NCBI RefSeq assembly: GCF_004014875.1
Contig: NZ_CP034929.1
Span: forward strand, 434,001 to 498,000
Length of the DNA stretch: 64,000 nt
Reading direction: 5' to 3'
Source: Nocardioides yefusunii
GTDB taxonomy: Bacteria; Actinomycetota; Actinomycetes; Propionibacteriales; Nocardioidaceae
Under the pieces are notes generated by a model. It had not been told where the DNA came from. It did not search any database and saw nothing but the letters and a program-made list of their open reading frames with translations. Made by a program: the position numbers and the translations under genes. Below are positions 42,556-50,938 of this stretch, in pieces. Position 1 is the stretch's first letter. Every line of letters begins with the position of its first letter.

Positions 42556-43551
42556 GTGAACTGGACGCCCGCACGTCGCCTGGCCGGCATCTGTTGGATG
42601 GTGGCGCTGATGGTGGTGGGGGCCTTCTCCGCGGGCCACGCCGGGTTCATGATCAGCGAGTGGGACGGCGTCGGGTGGGACGCCAGGGCCTACCACCTCG
42701 CCTGGGACGGCTCGCTCTACGGACTTCCGCCGGGCGCTCCGAACGCCTACAACTACAGCCCGGTGTTCGCCCAGGTGCTGTGGCCTTTGACGCACCTGCC
42801 ATGGTCCGTCTTCTGTGCGCTGGCCGTCGGATCAGCGGCGGTGGGCGTGCTGTGGTTGCTGCGCCCGGTCTCGACGGGCCTGCTCGTGCCGTTGCTGGCG
42901 GTGGCCGGGTCGGTGGTGCTCTCGGGCAACGTGGACTGGTTGATTGCGGTGCTGACGGTGCTGGGAGTGACCCGCGGAGCGCCGTGGGCGCTGGCCGCGT
43001 TCACCAAGGTCACCCCGTGTCTGGGGCCGCTGTGGTTCCTGGCGCGCGGGGAGTGGCCGTTGCTGGCCCGGGCAATCGGCTGGATCGTGCTGCTGGGCGG
43101 CGTCTCGTTCGCGTTGTCCCCGGGAGCGTGGCTGGACTGGATCAGCTTCCTGCGCGACAACTCAGGTCGGAGCCCGGGGATGTACCCCGAGGTGGTGCCG
43201 CCGCTCCCGCTGCGGATCCTGGTGGCGGCAGCACTCGTCGTCGTGGCCGCACGACGTGGACGCCCGTCCTGGCTCCCGGTCGCCATGTTCCTGGCCGTCC
43301 CGGTGCCCAGCACGGTGTCGCTCTCGCTGCTGTTGGCGATCCCACGTCTGCGGGAGTTCGAGCGCTCCCGGGCGCGGCAGGACTCAGTAGACGATCGCCT
43401 GGACGCCGTCGACCAAGATCTCCTCGGCGAAGCTCGCGGCCCCCGCGATTCGGGCGCCGGGGAGCAGGTCGTTCTCGGTGATGCCACGGCGGGCGGCGCA
43501 CTGGGAGCAGACCGTCAGGCGCCCGGCCTCCAGCACGACGTCACGCAGTGA
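42556..43551 (+). CDS. GT87-like membrane transferase, paralogue of the preceding gene
   Basis: The protein has 331 residues from GTG 42556, with TAGGAT eight bases upstream (leaderless). It shares motifs with the previous gene: WDARAYHLAWDGSLYG, YNYSPVFAQVLWPLTHLPW, SGNVDWLIAVLTVLGVTRG and ALAAFTKVTPCLGPLWFLARGEW. It arose by tandem duplication. The final roughly 55 residues are hydrophilic and overlap the convergent DsrE-like gene by 168 bp, which suggests that the original stop was lost and the frame runs on. Confidence 0.72.
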   Translation: MNWTPARRLAGICWMVALMVVGAFSAGHAGFMISEWDGVGWDARAYHLAWDGSLYGLPPGAPNAYNYSPVFAQVLWPLTHLPWSVFCALAVGSAAVGVLWLLRPVSTGLLVPLLAVAGSVVLSGNVDWLIAVLTVLGVTRGAPWALAAFTKVTPCLGPLWFLARGEWPLLARAIGWIVLLGGVSFALSPGAWLDWISFLRDNSGRSPGMYPEVVPPLPLRILVAAALVVVAARRGRPSWLPVAMFLAVPVPSTVSLSLLLAIPRLREFERSRARQDSVDDRLDAVDQDLLGEARGPRDSGAGEQVVLGDATAGGALGADRQAPGLQHDVTQ

Positions 43552-43746
43552 GGCCAGGGGAGTGGCGAGCGGCAGTTCGAACTCCTCCGCCTTGCCGGGC
43601 ACGCCCAACCAGGCGGCTTCGCCCGTGAGCCAGAGCGAGACATCGGCTCCGGAAGCGACGGCGGAGGCAGCGACGGTGAACGCCTGGTTGAGGCGTTCGG
43701 CGTCCTCTGCTCCGCAGGTGACCTTGACGACGAGTGGGCGAACCAT
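43384..43746 (-). CDS. DsrE-family protein
   Basis: This 120-residue protein has the alpha/beta DsrE/DsrF fold. It starts VVKVTCGAEDAERLNQAF, has the ADVSLWLTGEAAWLG strand-helix and the conserved CSQCAARRGI segment with two Cys, the usual sulfur-carrying site. It is cytoplasmic, probably a sulfur relay or a redox-related small protein. It is divergently transcribed with the nitrobindin-like gene with only 22 bp between the starts. Confidence 0.85.
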   Translation of the reverse strand: MVRPLVVKVTCGAEDAERLNQAFTVAASAVASGADVSLWLTGEAAWLGVPGKAEEFELPLATPLASLRDVVLEAGRLTVCSQCAARRGITENDLLPGARIAGAASFAEEILVDGVQAIVY

Positions 43747-43756
43747 GGTTGCAGCC

Positions 43757-43762
43757 TAGGAT
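43757..43762 (+). promoter_or_regulatory. -10 element for a leaderless transcript
   Basis: TAGGAT, six bases before the ATG at 43769, with no ribosome site in the 22-bp divergent gap. Confidence 0.6.
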
Positions 43763-43768
43763 GTAGCC

Positions 43769-44263
43769 ATGGTGTTCCAGCTCCCTGACAACCTTCACCC
43801 CAACTGTGGCCCGATCGCGTGGCTGCTGGGCACGTGGCGCGGCAACGGTCACGGCGACTACCCCACGATCGAGAAGTTCCAGTTCAAGCAGGAACTGATC
43901 TTCACCCACGACGGGCGTCCGTTCTTCCACTACATGTCGCACTCGTGGATCACGGACGAGAACGGTGAGGTGCTGCGTCCCGGCGCCATCGAGACCGGCT
44001 TCGTGCGCTGCCCCGAGCAGGGCAAGATCGAGTTCCTGATGACGCACAACACCGGCGTCTCCGAGATCTGGCACGGCGAGGCCGCTGACGGCAAGGTCGA
44101 ACTGACCACCGACGCCGTCATGCGTACCGAGTCGGCGAAGGAGGTCACCGCGGGCAAGCGTCTCTACGGCAACGTCAACGGCGAACTCATGTACGCCTAC
44201 GACATGGCCGCCGAGGGCCAGGGCCTGCAGCCGCACCTGTGGGCTCGCCTGCAGCGCGCCTGA
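43769..44263 (+). CDS. Nitrobindin-like (FABP family, DUF1794) heme protein
   Basis: This 164-residue ten-stranded beta-barrel of the THAP4/nitrobindin type has the signature GTWRGNGHGDYPTI near residues 25-38, HYMSHSWIT and GNVNGELMYAYDM. The His that ligates heme lies in the C-terminal half (LQPHLWARLQR). Homologues bind ferric heme and react with nitric oxide or peroxynitrite. M. tuberculosis Rv0813c, which belongs to this family, is next to the same sulfurtransferase cluster. It appears to be leaderless. Confidence 0.9.
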   Translation: MVFQLPDNLHPNCGPIAWLLGTWRGNGHGDYPTIEKFQFKQELIFTHDGRPFFHYMSHSWITDENGEVLRPGAIETGFVRCPEQGKIEFLMTHNTGVSEIWHGEAADGKVELTTDAVMRTESAKEVTAGKRLYGNVNGELMYAYDMAAEGQGLQPHLWARLQRA

Positions 44264-44279
44264 GCCAGTACGCCATTCG

Positions 44280-44335
44280 GCACTGAGCTCCACCCTGCAG
44301 TCCACACTGCAGCTCCACCCAGCACTGAGCTCCAC
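44280..44335. repeat. Short direct repeat pair in the gap before fur
   Basis: GCACTGAGCTCCAC occurs at 44280-44293 and exactly again at 44322-44335. Between them is a partially repeated CTGCAG-TCCAC block. The spacing is 42 bp. Confidence 0.85.
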
Positions 44336-44368
44336 ACCTGTTCCACACGTACCGGTCCAGGAGGATCG

Positions 44369-44821
44369 ATGCCCGACGAACTCGCGAGCCGCCTGCGCGG
44401 CAAGGGGTACCGCCTCACGCCTCAGCGCCAACTGGTGCTGGGCGCTGTCGAGGCGCTCGGGCACGCCACCCCGGACGAGGTCCGTGACCATCTCGAGGGA
44501 GCGGTCAACACTTCCACGGTGTACCGCTCCCTCGAGGTGCTCGAAGAGCTCGGCCTGGTGCGACACACACACCTGTCCGACCGCGCCCCGACGTACCACT
44601 CGGCGCGTGAGGCCGAGCACTTCCACCTCGTGTGCCGCCGGTGTCGCCGGGTCACGTCGGTCGCCCCGGGCGATGCGGTGGTGTTCGTGGAACAACTCCG
44701 CGCCCAGCAGGGTTTCGTCACTGACGTCGGTCACCTGACGATCTTCGGCGAGTGCGTCGACTGTGACGCGCCCGTGGAGGCCGACGACGCCGACGCCGAC
44801 GCGCACTCCCACGTGCACTGA
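44369..44821 (+). CDS. Fur-family transcriptional regulator
   Basis: This 150-residue protein has a winged helix (GYRLTPQRQLVLGAVEALG, with recognition helix TSTVYRSLEVLEELGLV), then the metal site with HLSDRAPTYHSA, EHFHLVCRRCRRV and CVDCD, two CxxC pairs that bind a structural zinc. It ends with Asp/His-rich DADAHSHVH. It is probably Zur or FurB-like but the metal cannot be told from sequence. AGGAGG before the ATG supports the start. It is 66 bp upstream of ygfZ on the same strand. Confidence 0.92.
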   Translation: MPDELASRLRGKGYRLTPQRQLVLGAVEALGHATPDEVRDHLEGAVNTSTVYRSLEVLEELGLVRHTHLSDRAPTYHSAREAEHFHLVCRRCRRVTSVAPGDAVVFVEQLRAQQGFVTDVGHLTIFGECVDCDAPVEADDADADAHSHVH

Positions 44822-44887
44822 CGCCCTGCTCCCGTAGAACCCAGATCCCTGACGGCTCCTCGCGGGGCCACCACCCCGGAGGCCCCC

Positions 44888-45847
44888 ATGACCAGCCCGT
44901 TCCTCTCCTTCCCCGGCGCGGTCGCCGGCGACGGCATCGACGCTCCCGTCCCGGCGCACTACGGCTCCTTCAACGTGGAGCAGCGCACGTTGGTGAGCGG
45001 CGACGGTTTCGTCGACCTCTCGCACCGCGACGTGGTGCGGGTCAGTGGTCCGGACCGGCTCACGTGGCTGCACTCTCTGACCACGCAGCACCTCGCGCAG
45101 CTCCCGCCCAAGCAGTGGACGCAGGTGCTGGTGCTCAGCCCGCAGGGCCACGTCGAGCACCACTTCGCCGGTGTCGACGACGGCGAGGCTTTCCTGGCCC
45201 ACACCGAGCCCGGTGCTGGTCAGGCGTTGGTCGACTTCCTCGACCGGATGCGGTTCATGCTGCGCGTCGAGGTGACGTTGGTCGAAGACCTCGCGGTCTG
45301 CTGGCGTCCGTCCCCGGCCGGCACTCCTGAGACGGAAGCGGTCGGCACCTACGACTTCGTCCCCACCGACAGGCTCGAGGCGTACGCCGCTGCGGCCGGT
45401 CCTGCGTGCGGCCTGATGGCGTTCGAGGCGCTGCGGATCGAGCGCGGCGAGGTGCGTCTGGGCCTCGACACCGACCACCGCACCATCCCCAACGAGACCA
45501 CGTGGCTGCGCGACGCCGTGCACCTCGACAAGGGCTGCTACCGCGGCCAGGAGACGGTCGCGCGGGTCAACAACCTGGGGCGTCCTCCGCGTCGTCAGAC
45601 CATGCTGCACCTCGACGGTTCCGAGAACCGCCTTCCGGCGATCGGTTCCGAGGTCACGCTCAACGGCAAGGTCGTCGGTTTCGTCGGAACCTCGGCCCGC
45701 CACCACGAGCTGGGCCCGATCGCGGTCGCGATGCTCAAGCGCAGCGTCGACACGTCGGCCGAACTGCTGGTCGACGGCATGAGCGCGGCCCAGGAGGTCG
45801 TCGTCGACCCCGAGATCGGCCTGCACGTGCGTCGTCCCCTGCGCTGA
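44888..45847 (+). CDS. ygfZ: Folate-binding protein YgfZ/GcvT-like, Fe-S cluster maintenance
   Basis: The protein has 319 residues. The diagnostic motif KGCYRGQETVARVNNLGRPPRR is near residues 215-236, and the GcvT-type fold is seen in DLSHRDVVRVSGPDRLTWLH. Homologues assist iron-sulfur cluster repair in a folate-dependent way. M. tuberculosis Rv0811c is of this type and near the same gene set. ATG 44888 follows GGAGG at 44878-44882. Confidence 0.9.
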   Translation: MTSPFLSFPGAVAGDGIDAPVPAHYGSFNVEQRTLVSGDGFVDLSHRDVVRVSGPDRLTWLHSLTTQHLAQLPPKQWTQVLVLSPQGHVEHHFAGVDDGEAFLAHTEPGAGQALVDFLDRMRFMLRVEVTLVEDLAVCWRPSPAGTPETEAVGTYDFVPTDRLEAYAAAAGPACGLMAFEALRIERGEVRLGLDTDHRTIPNETTWLRDAVHLDKGCYRGQETVARVNNLGRPPRRQTMLHLDGSENRLPAIGSEVTLNGKVVGFVGTSARHHELGPIAVAMLKRSVDTSAELLVDGMSAAQEVVVDPEIGLHVRRPLR

Positions 45848-45892
45848 CGTCGGAGAGGCCGACGCGCCGGGCGGGCGCCGCTGACCGCTCGG

Positions 45893-47380
45893 TCACTCGG
45901 CGATCCGGCCGCCCCTGGCGTGCCACCATGCCAGTTCGGCGCGGGTCTCGTCGGGCAGGGTCGCGTCGGCGACCAGGTCGGCGAGGTCGGACGAACGGTT
46001 CATGCCGGCGGCGTACCGCGCGGCCTGTGTCGTGTCAGGGTCGAGCAGCGCGGTGCGCAGGACGTCGGTGGGCACCGGGTGCCCGGTGGTTCCGGCAACG
46101 GTCAGGGCGCTGGCGCGCAGCGTCGGGGTGGTCGCGCTGATCCACAGGTCGAGCCCCGGGACGGGGGCGTCGTGACGGAAGTTGCTGATCCGTCGGACGA
46201 TCCGGTCCCGCGCGGGGCAGTCGGGGTGGGTTCCGGCCAGTTCGACCATGCGCCCCGCGATCGTCGCGGAGAGCTGGGGCAGCGCGCTGAGGACCATCAC
46301 GGCGGAGGCGGCGCGGGCTTCCCAGGGGCCGAAGACGATCTCGAACAGCAGACGCGCCAGCATCGGCTGGTTCCCGACACCGAGCGGTCCGGTGATGTCG
46401 TCGGCATGATCGAGACACCACCGCCACGCGGGGTTCTCCGACGACCGTGTCCAGTCGTCGAGGCTCTCCGACGCGGGCAGGGGACGCGAGGGGTTCTCGC
46501 CGAGACGACGCCAGGCGTCGCGGGGGACGAGGCGCATGACGTGGGTGGCCCACCGTTCGACGTCGCTGCCGGGGGCGGCGTCGTCGAAGACGGTCAGGAG
46601 CGGGGCGGTGAGCCCTTCCCAGAAGTCGTTGCCGCCGATCTGGCCCAAGGACTCCAGGCCGAGAGCGCCGTGCAGCGCGGTGCGTTCGGCTCCCAGGAGG
46701 CCCAGTGACCACTTCACCGCTTCGGCGTCGACGCGCTTGCCGGCAGCGCTGGCCAGCAGTTCGGTGCCGTGGGCATGGGGCTGGTTCACGGTCTGGCGAG
46801 CCACGTCGAGGACGAGGTCACCGTAGTGGGAGCAGCGCAGCATCGACAGTGCCTCGTAGCGGGCCGGGAGCGCGTGCGAGACCGACCGGGCGGCCTCGCT
46901 GGCGAGGCGGCGCACGATCTGTTCGAACAGCGGGACCGGGAGCCCGACGTTGCCGGGCACACCGATGGTGCGGGCCCAGCGGACCCATTCGCCACCGGTG
47001 ACGGTCGCGGTCGGGTCCAGGAGACGTTCGGTGATGCCGGAGACGGTGCGGACGTCGGTCTCGGCCGGCAGCGGGCAGGTGTCCTTGAGTGGGGGCTCGG
47101 GGTGGGCGCGGCACAGGATCGCCGTCGGCGCCCAGAGTGCACCGTCAGGCAGTCCGAGGGCCTGCTCGAAACGCTGGGTGATGAAGCTGTCGCGTCGCTG
47201 CCCGGTCTCGATCCGGCTCAGGTGGGCAGCGCTCGACTCGAGTCGAGCCGCCATGGCCTGAAGGCGGGTGTCGCCCGCGTCGGGCGTGGTCGTCCTGGCC
47301 ATCCTGACCAGCCAACCCAGCCGCGCGGGTACGTCGATGTTCCCGCCGTTGAGTGGTGTGGTGTCGTCGAGCGTTCGCAC
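45893..47380 (-). CDS. Large helix-turn-helix (XRE-type) regulator-like protein
   Basis: The protein has 495 residues from GTG 47380, preceded by GGGGGA three bases away. Residues about 15-70 contain an XRE-type helix-turn-helix (RLQAMAARLESSAAHLSRIETGQR, the ETGQR being typical). The remaining 420 residues are helical repeats rich in Ala, Arg and Leu, with TPR-like character (RYEALSMLRCSHYGDLV, ASAVMVLSALPQL). Long XRE-TPR proteins of this type are common regulators in actinobacteria. No effector is visible. Confidence 0.75.
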   Translation of the reverse strand: MRTLDDTTPLNGGNIDVPARLGWLVRMARTTTPDAGDTRLQAMAARLESSAAHLSRIETGQRRDSFITQRFEQALGLPDGALWAPTAILCRAHPEPPLKDTCPLPAETDVRTVSGITERLLDPTATVTGGEWVRWARTIGVPGNVGLPVPLFEQIVRRLASEAARSVSHALPARYEALSMLRCSHYGDLVLDVARQTVNQPHAHGTELLASAAGKRVDAEAVKWSLGLLGAERTALHGALGLESLGQIGGNDFWEGLTAPLLTVFDDAAPGSDVERWATHVMRLVPRDAWRRLGENPSRPLPASESLDDWTRSSENPAWRWCLDHADDITGPLGVGNQPMLARLLFEIVFGPWEARAASAVMVLSALPQLSATIAGRMVELAGTHPDCPARDRIVRRISNFRHDAPVPGLDLWISATTPTLRASALTVAGTTGHPVPTDVLRTALLDPDTTQAARYAAGMNRSSDLADLVADATLPDETRAELAWWHARGGRIAE

Positions 47381-47565
47381 AAATCCCCCGATGTGCTCCG
47401 TGTGGTATCGCAAGTATGGGGGCGTCGACGGGTGCTGCGGGGGATGAAAAGCGAGGGGTGATCCGAAATACATGCGAAATCACGATTGAAGAGGGCCCAG
47501 AAGGGGAAAGATCACCGATTCCTGATTCCGTCACGCGGGTGCGTGTAGCGGAATCTGTGTGACGC

Positions 47566-48402
47566 TCAGATGTCCCGGTCGGGCCGGGCGTACATGACGT
47601 GGGTGTCGCGGTCGGCGTGGGAGAAGCCCAGGGACGTGTACGTCGCGATCGCGGCGGCGTTGTCGGCCTCCACGTAGAGCAGCACCTCCGTGACCCCGGC
47701 GTCCTGCAGGTGGTGCAGACCGGCCAGCGTCACCAGCTTCCCGATGCCGCGTCCCTGCGCGGACGGATCGACGCCGACGACGTAGACCTCGCCCAGGGTG
47801 GGGGAGTGCTGCTTGGTCCAGTGGAAGCCCCACGTCCCGCGCTTCGACGTGGGAGTGGCGATGATCAGGCCCTCAGGGTCGAACCAGTCCTCGCGCATCC
47901 GCCGGGCGAGGTTCACCAGGTCCATGTCGCCCTGCTCGGGGTGCTGGGCGAAGGCCGCGGCGTTGACCCGCAGCAGTTCGTTCGTGTCGCCGTGACGCTC
48001 ACCGAACCGGTGCAGGGAGACCCCGGCCGGCACCTTCAACGGCGGGAGATCGGGGGCGTCCTCGCCCATCGGGCGCCGCATCACCCACAGGTCACGCACC
48101 CGGGACCAGCCGAGGGAGGCAGCGAGCGCAGCGGCACCGGGGTGGTTGCCGTGGCTCCATGCGCGTGCGACGTCGGGGTGGGTGGAGAGCACCTCGCGGG
48201 CCAGATCGGCGGCCAGACCGTTGCGTCGCACGGGGGGATCGGCGACCAGCGCCAATTCGTCGCCCACGACGACGGCGACGACGCCGTCCTTGCTGACGAC
48301 GTCGGCGAGTCCTTCGCGCAGCGCCATCGTGACGGACTCGTCCCAGGGGGCGGCTCCGTCGGCAGCAGTGGCGCGGGCGGCGATGTCATCGATCGTCGGC
48401 AT
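47566..48402 (-). CDS. mshD: Mycothiol synthase
   Basis: This 278-residue protein has two tandem GNAT folds as in MshD. The N-terminal degenerate half ends DLWVMRRPM, and the C-terminal half has the acetyl-CoA loop (VDPSAQGRGIGKLVTLAGL) and LYVEADNAAAIATYTSLGF. It acetylates Cys-GlcN-Ins to complete mycothiol, the main actinobacterial thiol. The order glnR-mshD matches M. tuberculosis. A TAGGCT hexamer six bases before ATG 48402 suggests a leaderless mRNA. Confidence 0.95.
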   Translation of the reverse strand: MPTIDDIAARATAADGAAPWDESVTMALREGLADVVSKDGVVAVVVGDELALVADPPVRRNGLAADLAREVLSTHPDVARAWSHGNHPGAAALAASLGWSRVRDLWVMRRPMGEDAPDLPPLKVPAGVSLHRFGERHGDTNELLRVNAAAFAQHPEQGDMDLVNLARRMREDWFDPEGLIIATPTSKRGTWGFHWTKQHSPTLGEVYVVGVDPSAQGRGIGKLVTLAGLHHLQDAGVTEVLLYVEADNAAAIATYTSLGFSHADRDTHVMYARPDRDI

Positions 48403-48451
48403 GAGGTGAGCCTAGAGCGAGTGGGGCGCCGTGTGTCAGGTCAGGGACGTG

Positions 48452-49171
48452 TCACGCCGAGGTGGTGCTGTCCTGCTCCTCGTCGACGCGCTCACGCTGC
48501 AGCACGAAGCGGTAGCCGACGTTGCGGACCGTGCCGATGAGGGTCTCGTTCTCGGGGCCGAGCTTGGCGCGCAGGCGACGGACGTGCACGTCGACGGTGC
48601 GGGTGCCCCCGAAATAGTCGTAACCCCAGACCTCCTGCAGCAGCTGTTGGCGGCTGAAGACGCGTCCGGGGTGTTGGGCCAGGAACTTCAGGAGCTCGAA
48701 CTCCTTGAAGGTGAGGTCGAGCGCTCGACCTCCGATCCGGGCGGTGTAGGTGGCGTCGTCCACGACGACCTCGCCGGTCCGGATGACGTGCGCCTCCGGG
48801 TCGGCCGCGGCCTTGGCCGCGGTGAGGCGTCCGACGGAGAGACGGATCCGGGCCTCGAGCTCGGCCGGCCCGCAGGTGTGCAGGACGACGTCGTCCATGC
48901 CCCAGTCGTGGGAGACGACGGCGAGGCCGCCCTCGGTGACGACCAGGACGACCGGCACCTCGGCGCCGGTGGTGCGGATCAGGCGGCACAGGTCACGGGC
49001 GTGGGCGAGGTCCTGGCGACCGTCCACGAGGACGAGGTCGGACTCCGGCGCCTCGAGCAGTGCGCTGCCCTCGGCGGGCAGGATCTTCACCTGGTGGCCC
49101 AGCAGTGCGAGACCGGGCAGCACGTCCGCGGACGACTGCAAGGCGCTGGTGAGTAGCAGCAGCGTGCTCAA
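48452..49171 (-). CDS. glnR: Atypical OmpR-type response regulator GlnR
   Basis: The protein has 239 residues. TTG 49171 is chosen because GGAGG lies six bases before it and the result starts [11 protein letters not shown] like GlnR. The receiver domain has Asp50 ([10 protein letters not shown]), but the usual acidic pocket and Lys are missing, as in atypical GlnR proteins. The C-terminal winged helix ([36 protein letters not shown]) binds DNA. It is the global nitrogen regulator in actinobacteria. It is next to mshD in the same orientation. Confidence 0.9.
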   Translation of the reverse strand: MSTLLLLTSALQSSADVLPGLALLGHQVKILPAEGSALLEAPESDLVLVDGRQDLAHARDLCRLIRTTGAEVPVVLVVTEGGLAVVSHDWGMDDVVLHTCGPAELEARIRLSVGRLTAAKAAADPEAHVIRTGEVVVDDATYTARIGGRALDLTFKEFELLKFLAQHPGRVFSRQQLLQEVWGYDYFGGTRTVDVHVRRLRAKLGPENETLIGTVRNVGYRFVLQRERVDEEQDSTTSA

Positions 49172-49390
49172 GTGCGCCTCCTCTGTCAGGTCTGGAAGGG
49201 CCAAGAATATCTGCCGCGGCGTGGTCCACGTCACCGGATCGCCGTACGTGGGCGTCGTTCTGTGCGTGTTCAGGTGCTGACGACGGGCCCGTGAGGCGCG
49301 GGGAGCGGCTCGACGTGGCGTGCGTCACCGCCGCCCCATGAGCCCCGAAGTGTCCGGATCGCGGGACGCGGCAGCGTCACACGCATGCGT

Positions 49391-50923
49391 TCACAGGCAG
49401 TTGCTGGCGGTGGGACGTGCTGCGCACCAGTGGGTCTTCACCTGGGACGCGCTCAGGATGACTCCATAGGCGGACACGGCGTCGATGTGTGCTTCCGACT
49501 GATGGGAGGTGGCCGTCGCGGCGTCGTAGCCTCCCGCGCCGATGCGCCACCGAGCGGCACTGACCACCTCGAGGCTGGCGCCGGAGTTGCCGCTGGCGAC
49601 CGAAGCTCCGTCCACGTAGATCACCAACGGGCGGAGGAACCCGGCGACGCCCGCGCCCATCGTGAGGACGACGTGGTGCCACTCCCCGTCGTCGTAGGCC
49701 TTCCCCGCGGGGCTGATCAGTGAGGTGAGGATCCCTTCGCGGATCCGTCCTGACGCATCGACCTGGAGCGACGGGAAGGCGGCGTTGGCCGTGGCGGACG
49801 TCGCATTGATCTGGAGCCCCGCGAGTTGCTGCGGAGTGCTGGTGCGCGTCGTCCTGAACCACAGTTCGACCGAGACGGCCGACAGGCCGAGGAGCGAGCC
49901 GACCGCACCGCCGAGCACGGCGTAGCCGGCCTTGCCGGTGAACTTCAGGTGCGCCCCGGGGATGGCGCCTCCCGTGGCGGGCTGTGTGGTTGTGGACCCG
50001 TACACGGTGCCGTCGCCGAGGCTCGCGAATCGGCTCTTGAGCGTCGTCGTGCCGCTGGACTCGTCCAGGAGCCAGAACCCCGCAGGGGTGTTGAGGTCGA
50101 CGGCTCGCACGTACGGATGGCGGAAGTCGCTCGAGGCAGTCCACTTGTTCCCGGGGTGTGGGCTCGAGCGGCTGAAGCGAGCGTCCGCGTTCCCCGGGAC
50201 GGAGCCGACCACGGTGGTGGCGACCGCGAGGGCCAGCAGGGTCAGGCAGACGAGGGCGATCGACCGGCCCGTGCCACCGTGCGGCGGGTCCGGTGGGTCG
50301 CTGTCGTCGTCCTCGGGGGAGCGACGCAGGGAGCGGACAGCGGCGACCAGACCGGGCGGGTCGTCGGCCAGGCGTCGTCGGGCCAGACCGAAGGCGAGAG
50401 CCGTCAACACCATCCACAGCAGCAGCGGCGCCCAGGCGGCGCTCCGGAACCAGACGACGGGGCTGCCCACCCACGGCGCCATCAGAGTGGCTCGCCCCAG
50501 GAACGCCTCACGGGGGACCGGCGTGATGTCCGGATCGGGGTTCGCGTCGCCCTGGGAGGTCCACGTCCCGTCGTGGGGGCCGTCGGCAGGCCCGTCGTCG
50601 TCGAAGCCGATGATCCGGTGCAGCAGGACGTGTCCGTCGCTGCGCGAGGGGTCGGCGAAGGCGTAGATCCTCCCGGGTTCGGGGGAGACCTCGGGAGCCA
50701 GGCTCCGCGTGTGAACGACGTCGCCCACCGAGATCCGGGGCTCCATCGACCCCGACTGCACGACGTAGGTGTGCCACCCGAACAGGCTGGGGACCACTGC
50801 TGCGGCAGCCAGCGTCAGGAGCACGGCCCGGTAGAGGCGGGCTGCGGTCACCGCGCAGAACTCGGCCCAGACGCTCGTGGGGGAGCGTCCGGGCCGGGCA
50901 GTGTCTTGTGCTCTGGGGGACAT
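49391..50923 (-). CDS. Signal peptidase I (SipW type) fused to a LamG domain
   Basis: The protein has 510 residues. Residues about 28-200 form an S26B/SipW-type signal peptidase: a first membrane helix, the catalytic Ser in VVQSGSMEPRISVGDVV (about residue 58), HVLLHRIIGFDD (the His of the SipW Ser-His type) and DANPDPD. A second membrane pair is at about 155-180. After a Pro/Asp-rich linker and a third helix (ALVCLTLLALAVATTV) a concanavalin-type LamG domain (about 265-505) follows with WHHVVLTMGAG and IYVDGASVASG. It should lie outside the cell. The fusion is unusual. Confidence 0.85.
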   Translation of the reverse strand: MSPRAQDTARPGRSPTSVWAEFCAVTAARLYRAVLLTLAAAAVVPSLFGWHTYVVQSGSMEPRISVGDVVHTRSLAPEVSPEPGRIYAFADPSRSDGHVLLHRIIGFDDDGPADGPHDGTWTSQGDANPDPDITPVPREAFLGRATLMAPWVGSPVVWFRSAAWAPLLLWMVLTALAFGLARRRLADDPPGLVAAVRSLRRSPEDDDSDPPDPPHGGTGRSIALVCLTLLALAVATTVVGSVPGNADARFSRSSPHPGNKWTASSDFRHPYVRAVDLNTPAGFWLLDESSGTTTLKSRFASLGDGTVYGSTTTQPATGGAIPGAHLKFTGKAGYAVLGGAVGSLLGLSAVSVELWFRTTRTSTPQQLAGLQINATSATANAAFPSLQVDASGRIREGILTSLISPAGKAYDDGEWHHVVLTMGAGVAGFLRPLVIYVDGASVASGNSGASLEVVSAARWRIGAGGYDAATATSHQSEAHIDAVSAYGVILSASQVKTHWCAARPTASNCL

Positions 50924-50938
50924 GGGGCCTTCGAAGGA

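Noticed and set aside
48428..49156. Plus-strand frame opposite glnR
   Set aside because: Antisense shadow of the response regulator gene.
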